A stretch of 64,000 nt of DNA, taken from Paracentrotus lividus. Lineage: Eukaryota > Echinodermata > Echinoidea > Camarodonta > Echinidae. Each line of letters begins with the position of its first letter. The first letter of the stretch is position 1. Of the stretch, positions 52,091-64,000 are shown in pieces. The stretch lies in NCBI GenBank assembly GCA_940671915.1, contig CALNVZ010003435.1, positions 3,864,487 through 3,928,486 of the forward strand, read 5' to 3'. Below the pieces are notes generated by a model that saw only the letters and a list, made by a program, of their open reading frames with translations, was not told where the DNA came from and made no database searches. The translations under genes and the position numbers were made by a program.

Positions 52091-55000
52091 GATTACCATA
52101 AACATAATCCTCAAGATGTCTTATCACTTTCAAATCAGTCACCAACACATATTTTCCCATTTACATATACCGCCTTCTCTTAATTTTTATTAAATTTTTT
52201 GGTTAAACAATTCTCACAAAGATTAAATTCTTGCACTCTGTTTTAGTATTTTTTTAAAATATAAATTACCATGAAAATCAAAAAGGAAGACTGAAATCTC
52301 TTAGCACTCCACCATCCCTATATCATTTTACCTCCACCAATCCAAAATCTTTCCTTTTTACGGAGAACAGTGTTTTATGGAATGGGCTATTTCTTGTGGT
52401 TATGCATGGGATCAATAAACACCAGTAGGCTGTAGGCAAGATCCATAATTTCATGCACTGATATCCTTAGATTGAAGGAGGTGCATACTCGATAATCAGC
52501 GGAGAGAATTGACAAATATTGCATAGTAATCCAAATTATTAATTTTGCAGTTCAATAAATGTAAATTCTTCATGTGAAATTTTGTTGTGCTTTTTAGAGT
52601 TTGAAAATGTTTCATTTAAAGAATAAAAAGAATAATGTTCTTTTTGAAATAAGACTTTACCTTATAATATCAATACATTACAAAAAGAAAATTATTGTCT
52701 GATTTTTTTTTAATTTAGAAGTTAAATTATATGCTTATTGTAATTTATATTTTTTTAAATTAAAATTAAAATTAAAATAAAAATGAAAATTTTATTTTCG
52801 CTTCCACAGATATCCCAACAATGGAAGAAATCAGTACAATAAACGACCAATCACATGGCATTCCCACAACATGTCAGGAAAAATATATTTTAAACAATAA
52901 ATCACAGAATACAATTTTTTTTTCATTTTCTTTGAGCAAGAATGATGCCTCTCTTTATTTTCAATATTCATAAAAACAATAGTTAATGTTTTTTTCACTG
53001 AACAGTTATAAACTTTGCTTGGACTACATCAATAATTGTCCCTGACATGAAAAAAAGAAAAGAAAAAAGAAAGAAAAACAAACACGATAAAAATGTAATC
53101 TGACGTAGAAATATAGAAAATCGAATATTCGAAGTTCTTAAAGTGACAACTGAATAATTTGTTACACATTATACTGGCTGCGAAAGTGAAATCGTAAATA
53201 TTATATCTATTGCTAATCATAATTTACTTCCTACATTCATATCTTAGGCTACGAAATGTACATTTTGGGTCGTGTTAATCAGCCATTTAAATATAGATTT
53301 GGCACATATTATTAACTTTTAATTATTTTTAACAAATGTAATTCAAGGGCTTACATTTTAATTTTAATATTATGAAAACAACAAAAGCAAAAAAAAAGGG
53401 AAACCTAAAACATAACTTTACAACAACAAAATGGTGAAATTACAATAGATCAAAAAAATGACAAAAATGATCTTTATCATTTTATGTAATTCATTCTTTT
53501 GGTAATACTCAAATTTACAAAAACAAAAATTCTCGCACATGTCTCGGACCTACCGAATTAGGAACTTATTTCAAACAATATAAAATGTGACGTCACCCAA
53601 TGTTTTTAATTTTAAAAAGACAGGAAAACTCAAATTAAGTAATGACAATTTCTTAAACGTGTAAAACCTCTCTCTCATATAAGTATAAGTGTTGTTTTTG
53701 GCAAGCAAAAGATTTGCTCGAAGTATATATGAATATGATTTATGGCAAGAATTATTTACGTTGTGCGTGCAGACGGCACTTGAGTCTCAGCCTCAGTCTA
53801 TTTTATACACAGTGAATCACAGCCCATATTATCATCAGACGGGGTCGAGATTTCAATTAAATCGTAATCTCAAAATTCACTCATGGAAAATTAATCCGAT
53901 TGAGACCATTTTCCCCTGTCTCTCCCAATACATTTTTTTTTTCTTTCCACCTCGATCAGATATTCGATGGACCGACTCGAGTTCACGTACAGAACGGGGA
54001 GATTATGGACGCGTGAGCTACTCCGGGAATACGGCTCAGGTAACGGCCAACATTTACATAGCGACACTACCCTCACACTCTACCCAAAACTGCCATATTG
54101 ATTTATTTCATGTACGGCGTATTAAGTCGCTGCATGAGCACTATGCGAGGAAAACTATATAAGGACATAAAAGTATGGCCTGAAATATGGCACTCTACAT
54201 ATTACGCTATAGTCTGATTCAAGTCTCACGGGTTCCATACTTAATAGCAATATGATTCCATAGAGAGCTACCCCCAATTTGCAACTGCAAATTTGACTTG
54301 TTACCCTAAACCAGTCAATGATAGTGTTTATTCAAATTATCTCATTTTTTATTTCAGCTCTTCAGGAGTTGATAACATTTTCACACATACTTATGACGTT
54401 GCTTCACATTCACTAAACGTGAAAAGGAATTAGAAACTTTAGAAGTGGCTTTATAACGACCTACTTCACATGGTAATTGGGACAAATATACTCCTTCGTC
54501 CAATAAAGAGTTAACTAAACACATTAAAATCATCCATATCTTCTATCTCTTTACAAATCTTATTACTCCCTTGTATTTCTCCACCAGCGTTATATATAAG
54601 GACAAGTTTTTTATTAACCGAAAATCTATTTTTTTTGTTGGAACACAGTCCCCAAAAGGGTAAAGCTATTCTGCTTGAGCCGAAATACTGACTGTCAGTA
54701 CAAAATCTACTACCGACCTCAGTCATTGACAATAGTACACTTCCCAGCGCTAGCTCCTGTATTGACATTGCTATTTATACATGGAGTTTAATCTATGCAT
54801 TCAAGAACTTAATTCAATTTGAACTGAAAGGTGAGATGCAATAGAAAGGCTTTGGAACGGTTAGTAACCCCTGCATGCTCTTTTTAAAATTCCATATCGA
54901 AAATATCTTGTGGGGGTCATCGATCGTTATATTATTCTCTGTTTCGAAACTAAAAACGTTCCACTTGTAAATGTATATCCAGGAAAAGTGTAATTGTAAT

Positions 55001-57262
55001 CAATGACAATGATCTATTGTAAAATTCAGTAAGAAGTGATGTTTGCAGTTATTCCTCTTTTGATTTAATGTAAACTAAATGTAGATATAAAATAAAATTT
55101 TGTTAAAGTCAGAATTTTTCTCTATTAAAAATATTGATAAAAAAATGAATATTCAAAATTATAATTATTAGGAAGAAAAAAAAAAGAATGCTTATGGCCA
55201 CATATTGAAAACTTTAAGTGACAAAAAAAAAAAAAACGACAAAAAATCTAATAGGCAGCTACGTACAATCAATGAAACTCTTTTGATTGGTCAGATCCGT
55301 AATGATATGCACATTAATTTAGAGAGAGTAAAACCATTCTTATTTCCATAAATAACCCTGTTTTATCCGTGCCATAATGTACATCTCGTGCTTTTGTGAT
55401 GTTCTATAGGTTTGTATGGTGAGAAGTGTGGAAGACAAGACAAAAATCCTTTTCCCTCATTCCCTGTTTGACGAATAGTCTAAACCTATTACACATTTAT
55501 CTTACAAACTGATTTAAAATTACAAGTACATCATACATGTACCAAACACTACAATATACATCCATGGCTACTGAGCTATAGATTGCTAGAATTCCAGCAG
55601 CTTTTTCTGTTTTTGCATAAGGTCTTTTTATCTGAGAACCCTGCATTAAAATTATTACAGACAACACAATAAAAACACTTACACAAATTCTCGTTCTAAA
55701 CATGACGGTGAATTTCATATACCCTTAGAACCGTGCTTGGACGCAATTGACATGAAAATCGAAAAACAGTTTTAATCGTAATTGGTTGATTTGTTTCAGT
55801 TCACCCTTTTGATTACAAACCTTCAGTTGATTTACATGAGATAAATTATAACCAAATTAAGATGTAAATAAAGAAAAGTCAGTTCTAGGCTAACTCAATA
55901 CACAGTGGCAATGGCGGCGTGTGTATCTGCATGTATCTATATGGTAAAGAGTCTGACAATAAAAAAATCAAACGTTTGAATAGATCCATTTGACAATAAA
56001 TTGCTTAAAATCAGTCTACAAATGCAACCAATAGATGGTTTTGAAGCGATACAAATAAATAAAAAGAATTATGAATGATTGTTATCATATTGTCATCAAT
56101 ATTTTCTAAAGAATAACGTCAAGTTCAAAGAGGCCGACATACAATTGTCATTGTTGAGATTATACCAAATGGTGGTTTGCTAATTCTCTCTTATCGTAAA
56201 GCTATAAGCCGAGATTAGTGCTTTTGTTGGAGTTACACATTTTTATAACTTTTGTAAGGCGGACAAGAAGTTGTGAGGTATGTTTGAATAACAAAATATT
56301 GGTTTACATGGTATACGTTCACGACGTTGAGGTTTAGATGAAAAAAAAATTGAAGAACATTATTTTTTTTCTGTAGGAAATCTCATTTTCCTTATTCACT
56401 ATGCGTAGCTACTACAGATAGATACAAGTGCCAGACAATATATTTGTAAGAACCCAAACATAAAATCAAGGGTTGATTTCGTATACGAAGAAATACTTTG
56501 AACTAGGATTTCTGTGAATATTTTACAGTTTTGCTAACCGGAAGAAAGGTTATATCCGGATAGTAGCAAAACGAGAGCAGAAATAATTGTGTTTCAAGCT
56601 GATATTCTGACTGCATGATAATTTTATCTCATTGGGTCGAGAGAAAAAAAGAAAACAAATTGAGAAGAACAAAAAAAAATGTAACAAGAGGCATAAGAAA
56701 TACAAGAAACATACGACTATAATGCACAATGCCACCCCATGTTAGCTTTGGTATATCAGAAAAAGATTATTTGTTTATATCTTTTGACAATAATAATCTA
56801 CAGAAGTCTATAACTTTTTTTCATGATTTTGTTCTTGATAATTTGAAAGACTGTCAATCAATCATGGTCTTAAATTTGTAGAGAGAAAGTATACGACCTT
56901 TAGAATTCGGACAAAAATTATATGTAAACATATCAAAGTACTAGGCAAAGTTGATCTAAACAATGACTGAATTAATTAATTAAAACTTGACAAAAGATCA
57001 AACATAAATAAAAAGTGATAATTATAGTATACATGACCCACCAGTATTATGTTTTTCATCCTGCATGTACTTCTTTCTGCCTCTGTCTGTCCCTCCTTCC
57101 AAAGAAACTTTGAATGTCTTTTCTACGTCATCACATGTCGTGAACTTTTGACTACACTAAAACAAACAACATAGATGTTCATTATGTTGATTTTGGTATC
57201 AAGCGTTTTGTCATGTTTTTCTTTCGCCATTCGAAAGTTCAAACAATAGTTTTGGCATAGTA
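52091..57262. other. Gene-free stretch downstream of foxC
   Basis: AT-rich sequence lying on the 3' side of foxC. No other gene, transposon end or RNA gene recognised. The foxC 3' UTR must occupy the upper end, but I found no AATAAA on the minus strand close to the stop codon, so its end is not placed. Confidence 0.4.
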
Positions 57263-58934
<1,672 letters not shown>

Positions 58935-58971
58935 TCAGCCAACCTATACTAGTCTTTCACCATTTTCTTTG

Positions 58972-59005
58972 CCCCGCCCACATTTCCCCTCTTCTAACCA
59001 ATCAG
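58972..59005 (-). promoter_or_regulatory. Possible proximal promoter of foxC: GC box and inverted CCAAT
   Basis: About 125-160 bases upstream of the foxC ATG there is a CCCCGCCCAC GC box (58972-58981), an Sp1/KLF-type site. A CCAATCAG box on the plus strand (58998-59005) is an inverted CCAAT relative to the gene. Together they would suit a start site roughly 50-100 bases upstream of the ATG. Short motifs like these also occur by chance; the position is what gives them weight. Confidence 0.35.
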
Positions 59006-59225
59006 CGCGGCTCATACCACACATGTCGATGCGGCCACACACAGAGCGTACGCTGTGTAGTTGCTGTGACAGCTCTCCTTTTGCCTTTCCAAACTTGACG
59101 TCCAAATGAGCTAATTGCTCCACTCATATCATATTCATCTTCACGATTAATTATGAAACTTCACAGATATTTCATGTTCCACATCACTTGCACTTAGCAC
59201 ATCAACATCTATCAGACCCAAAGCT

Positions 59226-59234
59226 CTATTTATA
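59226..59234 (-). promoter_or_regulatory. TATA-box-like site upstream of foxC
   Basis: The minus strand reads TATAAATAG, a strong TATA consensus in the gene's orientation, about 380 bases before the ATG. If used, transcription would begin near 59200 and give a 5' UTR of about 350 bases. The sequence is AT-rich, so a chance match is quite possible. The GC/CCAAT cluster nearer the gene is the competing choice. Confidence 0.3.
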
Positions 59235-60501
59235 TCGATCTGTTTTCTACTCGTCAAAATGGATTGTGTTCAACAGATTTGCTTGAAGAAAAATCACGTA
59301 GCTGGGTCATCAATAGGAAGAGGCTGTGTACATAATAACTACCAGACAAATCTAGGGCTAATAATGGCTTAAACCGTCACTAATTCGACTAGTTTATTTG
59401 AACATAACCCTGTCATATAACAGGCTTCCAAAATGTAAACCCGCTTTCCATGTAAACACATCATTCACAATAAAACTCGACTGCAACAGACACGTCAAAA
59501 AGATCGCCAAGGAAATACACACTGCATAAATTTCTCGTCCATTCAAGTGCATAGAAGCAAATAATTTAACTATTTACCGGGTCAATTCTACATCCACAGT
59601 GTGATTTACCGATGAAAGCTCTGAATACATCAATAGCCCCTGAATTATATTCCTGGTTGCAATTTCGGTAACAAAAGGTTACTTTATGCATTTTCTGTCG
59701 AGATTCTTTTTTTAAATTCGAATACTAACAAATAATGATGTATCGTGGCATATATAAACCAATCAATGATAATTCATTGGATGACCTTTTAATTGTGAGG
59801 GAATAAGCCAGTAAACTTACGCTATAAATTGATATATTTGTGATATTATAATGCGCCGCTACAGGAGATGCAACCATGCCTTAATTATTTATGGACATAA
59901 TCCATGGTTATTTTATGACTGCACAAAGTATATACCTACGTGTTTTTCAACAAATTTGTCTACTAACACAATGAGAAGCTGTATAAAAATATGAAAGTCT
60001 ATGAATAGGTAAAGAATATAATAATAATAATGATATTGGTTATTAACACGACTGGCATGTACGTCTGTTATTAGTTATGGGCAATGTTCGCATACATAAA
60101 ACTGATTTCCAGTTACACAGAATTAGAGGCATCAAGTATGTTCTTATACGGTATACTCTTCAGCTTATCTATAAGAAATAACAACAATAATAATAATTCA
60201 CAAAGTCATAAAATTTTCATTTCAAGAAAGCAAACTATTCGGTGATGTGTAAAGCAGTGGTGAAATACACACCCGACAAGTATGCCGATTGTCGGTTTTC
60301 TTTTTCATTGAATGTCGTCAACATTCAATAGTGTTAATCTGTTCATCCTAGTCAAATGATTTGAATAAATATAATGGGTAGAGTTTAATTCAGTTTCATA
60401 TTCTAATTTCCCTAGAAACAATGTATAAATTATGAAAATAGAACAATGAGAACAATTGAGAGAAAGGACTCGAGAAGATGAAGAAGATTTGAAAGTGTGT
60501 T

Positions 60502-60503
<2 letters not shown>

Positions 60504-60547
<44 letters not shown>
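60504..60547. repeat. 44-base T run
   Basis: Uninterrupted homopolymer. Its true length in the genome is uncertain, since such runs are hard to sequence. Confidence 0.95.
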
Positions 60548-62625
60548 CAATCTCCTCATAATTATTACGAAATTAATTTATTCTTTTTCCCTACCACGAA
60601 CTATATTATAAATTCACTGAACAATTCTCTTATAAACTATGAGGGTTCGTCAGAATTTGAATGACAAATTATTCCCAAGCCCCGCACGCTTGCCGAGCTT
60701 TCCGAACACATAAATGCTTGGTGATAAGTAGTGCGAGAACAGCTTTCATTCTAGGTAAACTGTGATTAAGAGGTTTAATGATAACGATCTAGCAGGGATT
60801 CTTTAAAGAGCATTCCATCTTAATTGCTCTGTATGCCATAGGGTTTATAGAATACAGCTGGTTGTTGAACGGGTGGCCGAGCCTTATCGGCTCCCTACGT
60901 GACGCGGCCAGTGATCTCCCGAGCTGACAGCCACAGCAACTGACCGATAGACCTTTCGATTTTGATTTACATACAAGAGCAACATACTACAGGTCCATGA
61001 TAAATGTTTTGGGTGTATTTTCCTTTATTCTATTGTATGTCCTTTTTTTAGATAACAATATCAGCTATAGAAATGTTATAAATCTATTTAGGGTTGAAAT
61101 TTGGAAAATACTTACATTAGTCAGTGTAAAGAAGTAAAATCGTAATGCCCAAAATAATTTTAATTTCCAGTTACTGAATATTCAATTGTAACCATACAAA
61201 AATAGCATTACTGCAAAAATCGGGAGAGGTCGATTTGCACGTTTGTCTATATTATTCTGTTTTATTTATTATTTTGTAAAAATTGTAAATGTGATTTCTA
61301 AAGACAGCACCATATCGTTGTTTTATTTTATTTATTTATTAAATTATTTATTTATTTATTTTATTTTTTTTCATTTTGCATATTTTGGATATGACAAGCA
61401 ATGGATCAAAATACCGTTTGGGCCATTGTCGTGTGGTATTCCCTGTAGTAATGTATAATTCTATTTACCTCGTACATGTCGTACGTTTCCGAATTCTACC
61501 CACTATTCGATTGAATTTGCATAGACAAACTTTTGTCGTAGCATTACGAGCTTTATTTAGAGTTACATCATTTTATCGAAATAATATATGGGCATTGAGT
61601 AATTAAACAACATTATTATACCAACATGACAAAATGAAATAAAAACCGACTACATTAATTAATTAGTAAATAGAATTTGCATATCATCACCTCAGAACAA
61701 TGTTTTTTTTCTTCCAGAATATAAAATGGCATGTATCAAGCCATTACCTTCACTTAGCTCCGTCCATTTAACACTTCTAGCAGGTAACAACCTAAACTAG
61801 AGCGTTCAAAAAATGATCTGCTATTTGATTTGGTTGAATTGGGATAGCAAATTGGAGAGAAAGAGTTTCCAGGGGAAAGAAATACTTGAGAAGACGGAAT
61901 TGAAACGCGAAATTGAGCTAATCCACGGCGTAGCTGTATATAGCGGAGAGTCTTTTCTTACAAGTGCTAAACTTTCCCACGCCCAACACAATGGCTAAAT
62001 GAAAGTGCGTGTAATAGTATACACCTAGCTACCTCGACCGGAGAGGATATTGAGAATTCATCTTTTTTCCTCGTGAAAATGCCCTTTCTGTTCAACTATC
62101 AACCTATTTGACTTGGCATGCATGACTATACACAACACAATAATCAGACTTTTTAGTTTTGTAAATTTGTCAAATGTTGCAAAATGAATGCTAGCATAAA
62201 TTATAACGTGTCATGAATTCAATATTATGACGTTAATATCTAGGTAATTGGTTGTATGCAAATAGTAATATTTCGAAGGATAATTGATCTATAAGCTAAA
62301 CATAAAGATGTCCAGCGTACTTTGCATTAGACATTTATACGCCAACATTATGAATAGCGTTACAAATGTATCGTCGCAAATTAATTCATGAAATTATGTG
62401 GCATACAGGGATTTTATTTGGGACCTATTATGTTTCATTGGCTTCGGTTTGAAAGGGACGAGGTTGTCGAACTGCACAGTCATGTACAATGATGATCAAC
62501 AGAGGGCGATAGATCACTTCTCAACACGGTGCGATATCCTAAAAATCGAACATTCTCCCGAAGTGCCTGTCTAAATTTATATGAAATATAAAATATATAT
62601 AATATATATAATATTTTCTTCTTAC

Positions 62626-62630
<5 letters not shown>

Positions 62631-62689
<59 letters not shown>
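62631..62689. repeat. Compound (CT)n(TA)n microsatellite
   Basis: About 20 CT units (62631-62670) run directly into about nine TA units (62671-62689). A further TA-rich patch precedes it at 62590-62612. Confidence 0.97.
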
Positions 62690-64000
62690 CTCTTTCTGTC
62701 TGTCCCTCAACATCTTTTATATTCTTCCTCAATAATATCATTATCGTGTATTTCAGTATCAATCCCAGTTTTTCCATCCACTTATTTTCCACTTTCTCAT
62801 TTTTTTCCTCCCCTTTTAATGTATTTTCTCCCGCCATGGCAACATTTGTCTTCTTATTTGTGGTTGACTAATGTTATAGGATATTGGGATGTATCTCTTA
62901 TTTTATATAATAAATTACTGTGTGTGTATGTTTGTGAATATTTATATTTCCCCACCCCTCTCTCTCTCTCTTCCTGTATGTTTCTTTTCATAAATCTTTC
63001 TCCTTTTTCATCTCTCTCTGCCCTCTTCCTCCTGAACCTCAATCTCCTCTTCTCTCCTCATCTCTCCATCTACCATAGTCCAATTTTTTCTCTTTATAAC
63101 CTATAATATTGCCTGAGGGATATTTTTTGCTTCTGCCCGTCCCAGTAATCAAGCCTATGCCCTAATATCGCTTTGAGAGACAGGCCAGTTGAAAGAAATT
63201 AACTAGGGCAGATATTTTTCAAATGTTCACAAACAAATTCAGCTATTGTCCGATCCTCTAAGTAGCTAGAAGCTCTATTTTGTGTGGGATTGCGTTTGGA
63301 GGTCTGGAGGTTTTTTATTGAAGGTTTCCGTAAAATCCCGTCAGGTTCAGCAAGTGGGGAAATGCAATTTCTGATTGATTCTTTTGTGCCTTATTGAAAA
63401 TCCCCTTTCATATTAGCTACAATCTCGCCACCTCAAGCGTCACTCAAAATCTCTTTCTCTCACTCTCCCTCTTTTTTATCAGGAACTCTACTCCTTCCCT
63501 TCATCAAATCTCTCTCCGACTCTCTCTTCATCTTATCCCTATCGTTATCTCTACCCAATTTCCTCTTTCCTTCCTTCCATTCTCTGTCTTCCGTAGCGTT
63601 TTTTTTTTCTCCCACTCTCCCTCTTTTTATTATTTCTTCTTCTTTTTTTTAACTCTTGTTTTTATTTTTTGGGGATGTATCTATTCAATATATTATATAC
63701 ATTTTATTATTATAAAAGTTGGTTATTTTTTTTTAAAATTATTTATTCAAATTACAAATTATTACAAATTCAATTTAATTATTAATTTCTAACAGGAAAA
63801 ACTAAGGTGTTCTAACATATCAAATGTAGGCCGACAGAACAGATGATGAAATACATCATTTGATTTCTTATTTTATACAAGTAACTACACATTTTTAAAA
63901 GAGACCTGTTTAATTCTTTGCCCGCCACATTAAATTTAAGCATTAAAAAAGAAGACTTTTCTCTTTAATTATTAAAAATAGTATAACAATATTTGCTTAG

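Larger units (their letters stand above)
59235..64000. other. Gene-free stretch upstream of foxC
   Basis: No second gene recognised. It contains a 44-T run (60504-60547), a GC-richer patch (60870-60950), a compound (CT)n(TA)n microsatellite (62631-62689) and CT-rich sequence at 62960-63065 and 63450-63630. It is a natural place for foxC regulatory sequence, but none can be identified by inspection. Confidence 0.4.

Noticed and set aside
53689-54162. 157-codon open frame at 53.7-54.2 kb
   Set aside because: It begins at GTG with no internal ATG and shows no recognisable domain; likely chance.

Overview
The window looks like AT-rich nuclear DNA from an invertebrate deuterostome, most likely an echinoderm. 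The reasons are one forkhead gene of FoxC type with no visible intron, a very large gene-poor flank, many short non-autonomous DNA transposons, long simple repeats, and a strong excess of the octamer TAGGCCTA. I cannot name the species or class from the sequence alone.

Only one protein-coding gene can be supported: foxC on the minus strand, about 57263-58847. It has a forkhead DNA-binding domain, a basic stretch after the domain, a FoxC-type repression-like motif and the family C-terminal tail ending YDCSKY. Within the wing of the forkhead domain the reading frame breaks across about 20 bases (58328-58346). The rest of the gene is intact and conserved, so I read this as a sequence or assembly error, or a damaged allele, rather than an old pseudogene. 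GC-box, inverted CCAAT and TATA-like sites lie upstream, at 58972-59234.

The rest is non-coding. From left to right the main items are: the end of a CAGTGG-type element at the window edge; an unclassified dispersed repeat (5575-5905) with a second copy at 45880-46200; a Harbinger-like MITE (6303-6500) inside an older inverted repeat; a 104-bp tandem duplication (8207-8398); a Mutator-like MITE with six copies of one motif (9429-10418); a CAGTGG element (15119-15242); a non-LTR retroelement tail (19369-19440); and a piggyBac-like MITE (20610-21564) that carries a perfect RFX X-box and a perfect CTCF-consensus match.

Further right are a two-level tandem array of 78-81 bp units (26332-27835) with a diverged unit at 31235-31312, a 111-bp near-perfect palindrome (29001-29111), a retroelement tail between direct repeats (33967-34292), and two more MITEs (35742-35876 and 36019-36268). 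Three long trinucleotide (GAT/ATC) tracts sit near 31.4, 46.5 and 51.7 kb.

Because foxC is the only recognisable gene, the roughly 57 kb on its 3' side and 5 kb on its 5' side probably include its regulatory territory, but no specific enhancer can be claimed from the sequence alone. Every other long open frame appears to be a by-product of repeats or chance.
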